Assembly: GCA_002367695.1 (NCBI GenBank)
Contig: DFDK01000033.1
Location: 48,234 to 55,294 of the forward strand
Source: Acidimicrobium sp. UBA3029
GTDB lineage: Bacteria; Actinomycetota; Acidimicrobiia; Acidimicrobiales; Ilumatobacteraceae
Length of the DNA: 7,061 nucleotides
Direction: 5' to 3'
Positions 1 to 6,735 of the stretch are shown piece after piece. How positions within the stretch are numbered: the stretch's first letter is position 1; each line of letters begins with the position of its first letter. The notes below the pieces were generated by a model. It saw only the letters and a program-made list of their open reading frames with translations, did not search any database and had not been told where the DNA came from. Both the position numbers and the translations under genes were made by a program.

Positions 1-8
1 CGCTTGTA

Positions 9-1106
9 CTAACTATTGTGTCGAATTTCTAGGGTGTCGCCGTCGCAGACTTCGTAATCTTTGCCTTCAACGCGAATCTTGCCAAGTTCTTTTGCCTTGT
101 TCCACGAACCAATGGCGAGCAACTCATCCCACGCAATCACGTCGGCTCGAATAAAACCGCGCTGCAAGTCGGAGTGAATTTTGCCTGCACACTCTGGTGC
201 TTTTGCTCCTGCATTAAAGGTCCATGCACGAGTTTCTTTTTCGCCAGTTGTGAAATATGTGCGAAGTCCAAGCAGGTGATACGCAGAGCGCACCATTCGT
301 GGCAGCGCACCTTCGCCTAGGCCTAGCGCTTCAAGCATTTCAATTCGGTCTTGGCCAGTCAACTGAGCGGCCTCTGCTTCGAGTTGCACACTCATACCAA
401 GTACTTCGACGGTGCTTGCACTTGCGCTACCCGGTGGCGCCAACTCTGCGCGCACAAGAGCTTCCATCTCGGGAATCGTGTCGAGTTTGTCTTCTGCAAC
501 GTTGACTACAGCGAGCACGCGGCGTGTGGTCAGTAAAAAGTGTGGGGCAAGCAACAAGCGATCATCTTCAGAAATGCCGGCGCGATACAACGGGCGGCCT
601 TCGGCCAAGTGAACTTGAGCGCGCTCGAGCGCTTCCATTTCTTCGGTGACACTCTTATCCATGCGTGCAGCTTTTTGTGTGCGCGACAAACGAGTCTCAA
701 CTGTTTCAAGATCGGCGAGTGCTAACTCAATTTCGACAACGCGCAAGTGCTCGAGCGGGTCTGATGGGCCCGGTATGTCGTCATCTTCAAAGGCGCGTAA
801 TACAAAAACGATTGCATCGACTTCGCGAATGTTGGCGAGAAACTTGTTGCCCAAACCTTCGCCCTTACTCGCGCCCTCAACGAGACCGCCGATGTCAACA
901 ACTTCAACAGTTGCGTAAACGGTGTTGTGGGTTTTGGACATTTCGGCAAGTGCCTCAAGTCGAGGGTCGAGGACTTTTGCTACACCGACGTTTGGGTCTT
1001 TGGTTGCAAACGGATAGGGGGCTGCAAGAGCGGCACCGTTGGTGAGTGCGTTATAAAGGGATGACTTGCCTGCGTTGGGCAAGCCGACAAGGCCAAAGCG
1101 TTCCAT
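9..1106 (-). CDS. ychF: Redox-responsive ATPase / ribosome-associated YchF (Obg-like ATPase family)
   Basis: This is a complete 365-residue YchF, the usual length for the family. YchF is a cytosolic P-loop protein that binds ribosomes and, unlike most Obg-type GTPases, prefers ATP. The P-loop GLPNAGKSS lies at residues 8-16. It is followed by the switch region FATKDPNVGV (the common form has Ile for Lys) and the G3 segment DIGGLVEGASKGEGLGNKFL. The fourth nucleotide-binding motif reads NVAE, the NxxE form that replaces NKxD and accounts for the ATP preference in this family. A coiled-coil insertion occupies the middle, and the C-terminal ~85 residues form a TGS-type domain with the typical LRTYFTTGEKETRAW stretch. 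The start is the ATG at 1104-1106; no Shine-Dalgarno sequence precedes it, so a leaderless or very short-leader mRNA is possible. It is divergent from the suf operon and probably functionally unrelated to it. Confidence 0.97.
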   Translation of the reverse strand: MERFGLVGLPNAGKSSLYNALTNGAALAAPYPFATKDPNVGVAKVLDPRLEALAEMSKTHNTVYATVEVVDIGGLVEGASKGEGLGNKFLANIREVDAIVFVLRAFEDDDIPGPSDPLEHLRVVEIELALADLETVETRLSRTQKAARMDKSVTEEMEALERAQVHLAEGRPLYRAGISEDDRLLLAPHFLLTTRRVLAVVNVAEDKLDTIPEMEALVRAELAPPGSASASTVEVLGMSVQLEAEAAQLTGQDRIEMLEALGLGEGALPRMVRSAYHLLGLRTYFTTGEKETRAWTFNAGAKAPECAGKIHSDLQRGFIRADVIAWDELLAIGSWNKAKELGKIRVEGKDYEVCDGDTLEIRHNS

Positions 1107-1138
1107 GAGAACTAGTTACGCTACCTGTAGCCCCACTG

Positions 1139-1166
1139 TTGCATGGGCCATAGGAATTGTTACTAT
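1139..1166 (+). promoter_or_regulatory. Candidate promoter of the suf operon
   Basis: The 104-base gap between the divergent ychF and sufB genes must hold the suf promoter. The best match I can find is TTGCAT (1139-1144), a 16-base spacer and TACTAT (1161-1166), with a TGN extension just upstream of the -10 box. This would give a leader of roughly 35-40 bases before the sufB ATG. The -35 match is poor (3 of 6), so the call rests mainly on the extended -10 and its position. I see no convincing operator palindrome for an Fe-S sensing repressor such as SufR or an Rrf2 protein. Confidence 0.35.
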
Positions 1167-1193
1167 GACGGTAGTGTTAATTATCCACCACTG

Positions 1194-1201
1194 AAAAGGT
1201 G
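1194..1201 (+). promoter_or_regulatory. Ribosome-binding site that sets the sufB start
   Basis: The stretch AAAAGGTG, 9 bases before the ATG at 1211, is a good Shine-Dalgarno sequence. An in-frame GTG at 1199 would extend the protein by four residues, but it overlaps this site and has no binding site of its own. ATG 1211 is therefore the preferred start. Confidence 0.7.
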
Positions 1202-1210
1202 CTCAAACTT

Positions 1211-2611
1211 ATGACCAGTTTTGATCTCGATCTCACCAAATACTCACTCGGCTGGAGCGATGAGGCTGAGTATGCCTTTACGCCCGAAAAGGGCCTCAAC
1301 AAGTCAGTGATCGAACAGATTTCGTGGTGGAAAGGTGAACCAAAGTGGATGCGCGATTTGCGTCTGCGTTCCCTCACCACATTTGAAAAGAAGCCGATGG
1401 CACCTTGGTTCAACGTCAATATGCCAGACCTCGACTTTCAAGACATCTTTTATTACCTCAAGCCTGCTGCTGCACAGACCGACGAGTGGGACGACTTGCC
1501 AGAGCAAATGAAAGCAACCTACGAAAAACTTGGTATCCCTGAAGCAGAGCGCAAGTATCTCGCAGGCGTGACCTCGCAATACGACAGTGAAGTGGTGTAT
1601 CACCGCAATCGCATCGAACTCGAAGAGCAAGGCATTTTGTTTTGCGATATGGACACTGCGTTGCGTGAATACCCCGACCTGGTCAAGCAGTATTTCGGTT
1701 CGGTTATTCCGATGGGTGACAACAAGTTTTCTGCACTCAATACGTCGGTGTGGTCTGGCGGTTCATTTATTTACGTTCCACCAGGCGTCGAGTGTGAGAT
1801 GCCATTGCAGGCGTACTTCCGCATCAATAGTGATTCGGCTGGCCAGTTTGAGCGCACGTTGATCATTGCTGACGAAGGTTCAAAAGTTCACTACATCGAA
1901 GGTTGCTCTGCTCCGGTGTACACCAACAACGCATTGCACTCTGCAGTTGTCGAAATCATTGTGAAGCCAAGTGCTCACGTCACGTACACGACCATTCAAA
2001 ACTGGTCACCAAACGTGTACAACTTGGTCACCAAGCGCGCACGCGTTGAGACCGAAGGCCACATGGAGTGGATCGACGGCAACATCGGCTCAAAGCTCAC
2101 TATGAAATACCCAAGCGTGTACTTGATGGGTCCAAAAGCAACGGGCGAAGTGTTGTCGGTGGCCTACGCAGGTGCTGGCCAACATCAAGATGCTGGAGCA
2201 AAGATGATCCATGCTGCACCAGAGACTTCTTCAAAGATTGTTTCGAAGTCAATTTCGAAAGATGGTGGCATCACTACCTATCGCGGCCTCGTGCGCATCG
2301 AAGAAGGCGCAACAAATTGCAAGAGCCATGTGCAGTGCGATGCACTCATCTTGGACGAACAGTCAGAGAGCAAGACTTTCCCGTACATGGAGGTGGGCGA
2401 GCGCGACGCACAGGTTGGTCACGAAGCAACTGTTTCAAAGATTGCTGACGAGCAACTGTTTTATCTCATGAGCCGCGGACTCACACAAGAGCAAGCAATG
2501 GGCATGGTTGTGAACGGCTTTATTGAGCCAGTAACACGCACATTGCCTATGGAGTATGCGGTTGAGTGGAGCCGCCTGATTGAGTTGCAAATGGAAGGCT
2601 CGGTTGGCTGA
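1211..2611 (+). CDS. sufB: SUF Fe-S cluster assembly scaffold protein SufB
   Basis: SufB is the scaffold subunit of the SufBC2D complex, on which Fe-S clusters are built in the cytosol from sulfide delivered by a cysteine desulfurase. The 466 residues match the family length. The C-terminal beta-helix core is well preserved. C376 in the HVQCDA stretch and H404/E405 in the GHEATVSKIADEQ stretch align with E. coli SufB C405, H433 and E434 at a constant offset of 29 residues; these residues are implicated in sulfur acceptance and cluster formation. A further cysteine, C370, lies six residues before C376. The SRGLTQEQAMGMVVNGF segment near the C-terminus is typical of the SufB/SufD family. It is the first gene of the operon, and the next gene starts 28 bases after its stop. 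Confidence 0.97.
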   Translation: MTSFDLDLTKYSLGWSDEAEYAFTPEKGLNKSVIEQISWWKGEPKWMRDLRLRSLTTFEKKPMAPWFNVNMPDLDFQDIFYYLKPAAAQTDEWDDLPEQMKATYEKLGIPEAERKYLAGVTSQYDSEVVYHRNRIELEEQGILFCDMDTALREYPDLVKQYFGSVIPMGDNKFSALNTSVWSGGSFIYVPPGVECEMPLQAYFRINSDSAGQFERTLIIADEGSKVHYIEGCSAPVYTNNALHSAVVEIIVKPSAHVTYTTIQNWSPNVYNLVTKRARVETEGHMEWIDGNIGSKLTMKYPSVYLMGPKATGEVLSVAYAGAGQHQDAGAKMIHAAPETSSKIVSKSISKDGGITTYRGLVRIEEGATNCKSHVQCDALILDEQSESKTFPYMEVGERDAQVGHEATVSKIADEQLFYLMSRGLTQEQAMGMVVNGFIEPVTRTLPMEYAVEWSRLIELQMEGSVG

Positions 2612-2639
2612 GTTTCAGTCACGCCTTAGGTTTATAGAC

Positions 2640-2996
2640 ATGGCAATGCGTACGGAATGCAAGCACTTTGAAAGTCGCACGTATTCAACCGGCGACACTG
2701 TGCGTAAATGCAATCTCGATCTCGCACCTGATGCCCCATGGCGTTGCCCGGAAGAGTGCGAAAAGTACGACCGTCGCATGGTTGATGTTGCGTGGAAGCG
2801 CGGTTCGGTTATTCCGTCTGCAACTCCGGTTGCGCCTGAGAGCCTCGATGACGGCACCGCAGCAGCAATCTTGGACGAGGCAGAGTCGATCATTAATGCA
2901 GTATTTGGTGATGTTGTAGCTGACATGAACGACAAGCGAAAAAACAAAAAGAAGCTTCGCGACAAGAAAAACCGAGATAAGAAAGATAAGAAATAA
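2640..2996 (+). CDS. Uncharacterised small four-cysteine protein with a polylysine-type tail, inside the suf operon
   Basis: I do not recognise this 118-residue protein as a named family. Its N-terminal third has four cysteines, C7, C24, C36 and C40 (pattern C-x16-C-x11-C-x3-C), with CKHFESR at the start and WRCPEECEKYDRR at the end. This arrangement could bind zinc or an Fe-S cluster. Residues 48-96 are mostly helical in character and acidic (LDEAESIINAVFGD). The last ~22 residues are almost entirely Lys, Arg, Asp and Asn, suggesting a disordered basic tail that could contact nucleic acid or an acidic partner. There is no signal peptide or membrane segment. ATG 2640 is chosen because it gives the motif-containing protein and clears sufB; ATG 2646 is an alternative. 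Only a weak AGG precedes it at 9 bases. Its place between sufB and sufD suggests a role in Fe-S assembly, but that is inference. Confidence 0.85.
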   Translation: MAMRTECKHFESRTYSTGDTVRKCNLDLAPDAPWRCPEECEKYDRRMVDVAWKRGSVIPSATPVAPESLDDGTAAAILDEAESIINAVFGDVVADMNDKRKNKKKLRDKKNRDKKDKK

Positions 2997-3012
2997 GTAG
3001 AAAACTTAAATT

Positions 3013-4083
3013 ATGACTACAACACTTGTACTCCCCACAGTTGAAGAAGAAGTCTGGCGCTATAGCCGCATAGGCGAACTCGACCTTGCAAATTTCCGTA
3101 GCGCCACCGCAACTACGACAGTAGAGAACGCCGAGGGTGTTCAACTTGCTGGCGCTGAAGCATCGGCGTTGATGGGTGTAGCAATCACGACTGCGCCAGA
3201 TGTGTTTGCGCAAATGAATACCGACAATGCTGCCGTTGTGGCACTCAAGGTCGCAAAAGGCAAAGTGCATGCCACCACCGTGGTGATCACGCACACCATT
3301 AACGAATCTGGTGTTGTTGTCTACCCACGACTTGTTATCGATGCAGCCGAAAATAGTGAGATCACTGTTGTCGAAAGATTCGTATCTGCAGACAATGTCA
3401 TGTCACTCGTGGTTCCTGTTGTGGAAATACATGCATCACAGTCGGCACGAGTCACATATTTGGCGATCAACGAGCTTGGCGATAAGACCTGGCAGATCGG
3501 CAATCAGGTTGCAGTGGGCGAGCGCGACAGCAATGTGCGCGTGTTTAGCGTGGCACTCGGTGGCGACTATGCGCGTATGCGTGCCGAAGTGCGCCTGGTT
3601 GGTCAGGGAGCAAACGCACAGCAAACCGCTTTGTATTTTGCAGACGGCACCCAGATGCACGACTTTCGTACATTGCAGGTGCACGAAGCACCACGCACAC
3701 GCAGCGACTTATTGTTTAAGGGCGCAGTCAAAGACACTGCCAAAAGCGTGTACACAGGCCTGATCAAGATTTCTGAAAACGCGACGAAGACCGAAGCGTT
3801 TCAAACCAATCGCAACCTCACGCTGTCACATGGTGCGTGGGCCGAGAGCGTGCCAAACCTCGAGATCGAGACAAACGATGTCAAGTGCAGCCACGCATCA
3901 ACGGTTGGTCCAATCGACGACGAACAGCGCTTTTATTTGGAGAGCCGCGGCGTGCCGCCAGAGATTGCAGAACGCTTGGTGGTGTTCGGATTCTTCGACG
4001 AGGTCATCGATCGACTTCCAAAATCGGAATTTATTGAGGGCATTCGTGCCAAAGTGATTGCCAAGTTGGGGAGCAACGTATGA
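3013..4083 (+). CDS. sufD: SUF Fe-S cluster assembly protein SufD
   Basis: SufD is the SufB paralogue that pairs with it in the SufBC2D scaffold complex and is needed for iron acquisition during cluster assembly. The 356-residue protein is somewhat shorter than E. coli SufD (423). The C-terminal core is intact: KCSHASTVGPIDDEQRFYLESRGV starts at residue 291, so C292 and H294 occupy the place of the conserved Cys/His pair in E. coli SufD (H360 region). The N-terminal domain is divergent, as is usual for SufD. The ATG at 3013 lies 16 bases after the small Cys protein and has no strong Shine-Dalgarno sequence, which suggests coupling to upstream translation. Its stop overlaps the next start by 4 bases (ATGA). 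Confidence 0.95.
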   Translation: MTTTLVLPTVEEEVWRYSRIGELDLANFRSATATTTVENAEGVQLAGAEASALMGVAITTAPDVFAQMNTDNAAVVALKVAKGKVHATTVVITHTINESGVVVYPRLVIDAAENSEITVVERFVSADNVMSLVVPVVEIHASQSARVTYLAINELGDKTWQIGNQVAVGERDSNVRVFSVALGGDYARMRAEVRLVGQGANAQQTALYFADGTQMHDFRTLQVHEAPRTRSDLLFKGAVKDTAKSVYTGLIKISENATKTEAFQTNRNLTLSHGAWAESVPNLEIETNDVKCSHASTVGPIDDEQRFYLESRGVPPEIAERLVVFGFFDEVIDRLPKSEFIEGIRAKVIAKLGSNV

Positions 4084-4403
4084 GTGCCATCAAAGTTTGT
4101 GCGCTCGCCGACATTGCATCGGGTCAGGTTCGTAAGTTCGCGGTCGAAGGCCGCAACATCGCCGTCGTGCGCATCGACGACGACGTGTATGCCATTGGTG
4201 ACAAGTGCAGCCACGCCGATGTGTCGCTGTCTGAAGGCGAAGTGTTGTGCGACACCAAAGAGCTCGAGTGCATGAAGCACGGCAGTGCATTTAGTTTGGT
4301 GAGCGGTATGCCCAACACGCTTCCCGCCATACAATCTGTGCCTGTTTATGCAGCGACTGTTGTCGATGGCAACGTCATGATCACAGTGGAGAGTGCAAAA
4401 TGA
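4080..4403 (+). CDS. Rieske-type [2Fe-2S] ferredoxin of the suf operon
   Basis: This 107-residue soluble protein is a single Rieske domain of the dioxygenase-ferredoxin type. The cluster ligands are C43-x-H45 and C64-x2-H67, separated by 18 residues, as expected for a [2Fe-2S] centre held by two Cys and two His. An additional C57 lies between the two ligand boxes. There is no membrane anchor or signal peptide, so it is cytosolic. A good Shine-Dalgarno sequence (GGGGAG, 4068-4073) lies 6 bases before the ATG, which overlaps the sufD stop. Related ferredoxins sit between sufD and sufC in other actinobacteria, where they are often annotated as oxygenase subunits. No oxygenase is present here, so electron transfer to Fe-S assembly, or a test substrate of it, is more likely. 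Confidence 0.93.
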   Translation: MSAIKVCALADIASGQVRKFAVEGRNIAVVRIDDDVYAIGDKCSHADVSLSEGEVLCDTKELECMKHGSAFSLVSGMPNTLPAIQSVPVYAATVVDGNVMITVESAK

Positions 4404-5137
4404 CCACGCTCGAGATTCGCGACTTGCATGTGTCGGTTGGCGATACGCAAATTCTTAACGGCATCACGCTCACCATCAAGTCTGGTGAGGTTCATGCAGT
4501 GATGGGTCCTAACGGTGCGGGCAAGTCGACACTTTCGGCTGCCATCATGGGCAAGCCTGGTTACACGGTTACTGGTGGGCAGGTGCTGCTCGATGGCAAG
4601 GACGTGCTTGCGATGGCAACGTGGGAGCGCGCAGTGGCAGGGTTGCATTTGGTGATGCAGTATCCAACCGAGGTTCCTGGTGTCAAGCTCGATGAAGTGC
4701 TGAGCGAAGCGCTCAAGGCTCGTAGTGGTTCGCTTCCAGACCTCACAAAGACAATTGCGACAGAAGCAGCGCGTATCGGTTTTGATACCGAACTTGTGCA
4801 TCGTGCAGTCAACGTCGATTTCTCTGGTGGCGAAAAGAAGCGCAACGAGACATTGCAACTAGCGGTGCTGCAACCACGTATTGCAATTATTGACGAGCTT
4901 GACTCTGGTCTAGACATCGATGCGCTTCGTGATTGTGCTCAACGTGTTGAGGACGCAACGAAAGAGTCGGATTTGGGCGTATTGGTTATTACCCATTACA
5001 GCCGCATGTTTGAGCAACTCAAGCCAGACTTTGTACATATTTTGGCAAAGGGTCGCATCGTCAAGAGCGGTGGGCCAGAGTTGGCAGACGATCTCGAACG
5101 CGACGGCTACGCCGCTTACTCAGAAGTGGCAAACTAG
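4400..5137 (+). CDS. sufC: SUF Fe-S cluster assembly ATPase SufC
   Basis: SufC is the ABC-type ATPase that binds SufB and SufD and drives conformational change during cluster assembly. The 245-residue protein is a single nucleotide-binding domain of normal length. All the motifs are visible: Walker A GPNGAGKST (36-44), Q-loop Q87 in MQYPTEVPGV, the signature SGGEKKR (142-148), Walker B IAIIDE (161-166) with E166 as the catalytic base, D-loop SGLD (169-172) and switch histidine H199 in ITHYSR. The signature form SGGEKKRNE is characteristic of SufC rather than of transporters. TGGAGAG at 4387-4393 is its ribosome-binding site, and the ATG overlaps the Rieske stop. It ends TAG TAA, two stops in tandem. 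Confidence 0.97.
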   Translation: MTTLEIRDLHVSVGDTQILNGITLTIKSGEVHAVMGPNGAGKSTLSAAIMGKPGYTVTGGQVLLDGKDVLAMATWERAVAGLHLVMQYPTEVPGVKLDEVLSEALKARSGSLPDLTKTIATEAARIGFDTELVHRAVNVDFSGGEKKRNETLQLAVLQPRIAIIDELDSGLDIDALRDCAQRVEDATKESDLGVLVITHYSRMFEQLKPDFVHILAKGRIVKSGGPELADDLERDGYAAYSEVAN

Positions 5138-5143
5138 TAACCC

Positions 5144-5398
5144 ATGACATTGGGTTGGGTCGAAAAAGATAATTCGCTGTATCGCAAATTTGAATTTGCC
5201 AATTTCGCCGAAGCATTTGAGTTCATGACCAAAGTTGCGGCAATCGCGCAAGTGCAAGATCATCACCCAGACTGGTCAAATGTTTGGAATGTTGTTGAAA
5301 TTAATTTATGCAGTCATGATTCTGGTCGCACGGTGACTGCTCGCGACCATCGACTTGCAGATTCGATCAATGCAATCGTGAATGGGAGTGCGGCATGA
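5144..5398 (+). CDS. Pterin-4a-carbinolamine dehydratase (4a-hydroxytetrahydrobiopterin dehydratase)
   Basis: This family dehydrates 4a-hydroxytetrahydrobiopterin, the by-product of aromatic amino acid hydroxylases; many bacterial members have other or unknown roles. The 84-residue protein holds the active-site signature: H40-H41-P42-D43-W44, a later H58-D59 and R67-D68. These correspond to the histidine triad and the terminal Asp region of the family. It starts close to the conserved Trp (W5), so it lacks the extra N-terminal helix of longer relatives. An in-frame TAA at 5138 rules out an upstream start. It begins 6 bases after sufC, in the same reading frame, with no clear ribosome-binding site, and so probably depends on coupled translation. 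No aromatic hydroxylase gene is in view. Confidence 0.9.
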   Translation: MTLGWVEKDNSLYRKFEFANFAEAFEFMTKVAAIAQVQDHHPDWSNVWNVVEINLCSHDSGRTVTARDHRLADSINAIVNGSAA

Positions 5399-5874
5399 GT
5401 GATATTCATCCAAATGTTGTCAGAGTGATGGAAGCCGCACGTGAACGTGGGCTCGAGATCACCACCAAGCGATTTCCTGAGGGCACCAAGACTGCAGCAG
5501 ATGCTGCGGCCGCAATTGGCGTGTCGGTTGGCCAGATCGTGAAAAGTCTTGTGTTTGCCGTGGATGGCGAAATCGTGATGGCGTATGTGAGCGGATCGAA
5601 TCAATTAGACGAAAAGAAGTTGGCGCTTGCCGCTGGTGGCGCAAAGTGTTCGCGCGTTGATGCTGACGCGGTGCGCGCGGCGACCGGTTATCCAATTGGT
5701 GGCGTGCCCCCCTTTGGTCACAGCACTCAACTACGTGTGTTCGTTGATCCGGACTTGTTGCAGTACGACGAGGTGTGGGCTGCAGCAGGAACGTGGAATG
5801 ACAACTTTGGTGCAGCGCCTGCGGACATCGTGCGTGTCGCCGGTGGCGTGGTCACCGACCTGAAGCGCGGCTGA
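5395..5874 (+). CDS. YbaK/ProX-family aminoacyl-tRNA deacylase
   Basis: Proteins of this family hydrolyse misacylated tRNAs, typically Cys-tRNA(Pro) or Ala-tRNA(Pro), as free-standing relatives of the prolyl-tRNA synthetase editing domain. The 159-residue protein is a single domain of usual length. K50 in GQIVKSLVF matches the conserved lysine essential in YbaK, and the GYPIGGVPPFGH stretch (98-109) is the family's glycine/proline-rich loop. Which tRNA it edits cannot be told from sequence alone. GGGAG at 5384-5388 is its ribosome-binding site, and the ATG overlaps the preceding stop, making it the last gene of the suf-led operon. A truncated second copy of its last 57 codons lies at 6736-6909, beyond the racemase gene. 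Confidence 0.93.
   Translation: MSDIHPNVVRVMEAARERGLEITTKRFPEGTKTAADAAAAIGVSVGQIVKSLVFAVDGEIVMAYVSGSNQLDEKKLALAAGGAKCSRVDADAVRAATGYPIGGVPPFGHSTQLRVFVDPDLLQYDEVWAAAGTWNDNFGAAPADIVRVAGGVVTDLKRG
5701..5874 (+). repeat. Direct repeat, copy 1 (3' end of intact deacylase gene)
   Basis: This is the upstream member of a 174-base imperfect direct repeat whose partner is 6736-6909, offset by 1035 bases with the racemase gene between them. The match starts abruptly at the GGCGTG of codon 103 and continues, without indels, through the stop codon. Confidence 0.9.
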
Positions 5875-5961
5875 GGCCTTCGCGAAAGTTTTCCAATGTC
5901 TTCGAGTAATCAATCAAGGGGAACTCTCGTCTCTGTTGAGAAGCATAGTTAGGCTTTTACT
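5875..5961 (+). other. Intergenic gap between deacylase and racemase genes
   Basis: These 87 bases hold no open frame of note. There is an 8-base palindrome TTCGCGAA (5879-5886), but no GC-rich stem with a U-run that would make a convincing terminator. Positions 5877-5898 resemble 6954-6982, downstream of the truncated deacylase copy. A weak AGG at 5951-5953, 8 bases before the racemase ATG, may serve as its ribosome-binding site. Confidence 0.5.
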
Positions 5962-6654
5962 ATGAAAATACTTGGATTACTTGGAGGAATGTCCTGGGAG
6001 TCTTCCATAGAGTACGAACGACTTATCAACCAGGCTGTTCGCAATCAACTTGGTGGTACCAGTTCAGCAGACCTGATTATTCGGTCGTTCAACTTTTCTG
6101 ACATTGAGGCCTTACAGTCAGCTGGTAAGTGGGATGAAGCAGGTGCTTTGCTGGCACACGCAGCCAAGAACCTAGAGAAAGCCGGCGCGGAGGCAGTCGT
6201 ATTGTGCACCAACACGATGCACGTCTTGGCTGATTACATTCAGAGAGAAATCTCAATACCTTTTCTTCATATTGCAGATGCCACCGGGCAAGCCGTTGCG
6301 GATAAGCGGCTAAAGAAAGTTCTGCTTCTTGGCACAAAATACACAATGGAAAAAGACTTTTACAAAGGTCGGTTGACTGAAAACTTTGGGCTCGAAGTCA
6401 TAACTCCAAGCGAGACACAGAGGGATGAAATCCATCGCGTGATATACGAAGAGTTGGTGCGCGGGATCATCAAATCCAGTTCCAGAAGTTATTTCATGGA
6501 CGTGATTTCCGAGTTCACTGAACTTGGCGTTGAGGGCGTGATTGCAGGTTGCACAGAGATTGAACTTCTTGTCAGAGCAGAAGACCTAGGTGTGGCCTAC
6601 TTTCCAACCACGTCTCTGCACTCGGCCGCCGCCGCTGAGTTCGCGCTTTCCTGA
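5962..6654 (+). CDS. Aspartate/glutamate racemase-family amino acid racemase
   Basis: This 230-residue enzyme belongs to the PLP-independent Asp/Glu racemase family, which interconverts L- and D-amino acids with two cysteines acting as paired acid and base. It starts with the family's LGGMSWESS loop (7-15). Catalytic C82 lies in LCTNTMH and C197 in AGCTEIELL. Length and cysteine positions agree closely with E. coli YgeA (230 residues, C83/C197), a broad-specificity racemase, so the true substrate may not be aspartate. No signal peptide is seen, so it acts in the cytosol. It uses ATA, AGA/AGG and GGA codons more freely than the suf genes, which suggests separate ancestry. It is flanked by an intact deacylase gene and a 3' fragment of the same gene, pointing to acquisition by recombination. 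Confidence 0.95.
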   Translation: MKILGLLGGMSWESSIEYERLINQAVRNQLGGTSSADLIIRSFNFSDIEALQSAGKWDEAGALLAHAAKNLEKAGAEAVVLCTNTMHVLADYIQREISIPFLHIADATGQAVADKRLKKVLLLGTKYTMEKDFYKGRLTENFGLEVITPSETQRDEIHRVIYEELVRGIIKSSSRSYFMDVISEFTELGVEGVIAGCTEIELLVRAEDLGVAYFPTTSLHSAAAAEFALS

Positions 6655-6735
6655 GTTGGCGCAGAAAGATGGCGTTGAAAGTGATTGTGAACTTCGTGAA
6701 GCCAGTAGTCGCCTCTGGTTGCCTAAACCAATAAC
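6655..6735 (+). other. Non-coding spacer between racemase stop and deacylase remnant
   Basis: In the frame of the remnant this stretch contains several stops, including TAA at 6724. In the frame starting at 6653 it reads ELAQKDGVESDCE and ends KPI, faintly like the deacylase residues 75-101 (KLALAAGGAKC to YPI) and of nearly the same length. The nucleotide match is weak, so this may be a decayed part of the old gene or coincidence. No terminator hairpin is evident after the racemase. Confidence 0.35.

Noticed and set aside
257..1045. Several plus-strand open frames of 60-126 codons opposite ychF
   Set aside because: They lie antisense to a well-conserved gene, have no ribosome-binding sites, and their composition is that expected of a shadow of the real frame.
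1173..1192. AGTG...CACT half-sites before sufB as an Fe-S regulator operator
   Set aside because: Only four paired bases with a 12-base gap; this is expected by chance and does not match a known operator well.
1199..1210. GTG start four codons upstream for sufB
   Set aside because: It overlaps the good Shine-Dalgarno sequence serving ATG 1211 and has no binding site of its own.
5879..5886. TTCGCGAA palindrome as a terminator after the deacylase gene
   Set aside because: The stem is only four bases with no loop, and although TTTT follows within a few bases there is no stable hairpin.
5936..5963. TTGAGA - 16 bases - TACTAT as a racemase promoter
   Set aside because: The -10 box would overlap the racemase ATG, so transcription would start inside the gene and lose the conserved N-terminal LGGMSWES loop.
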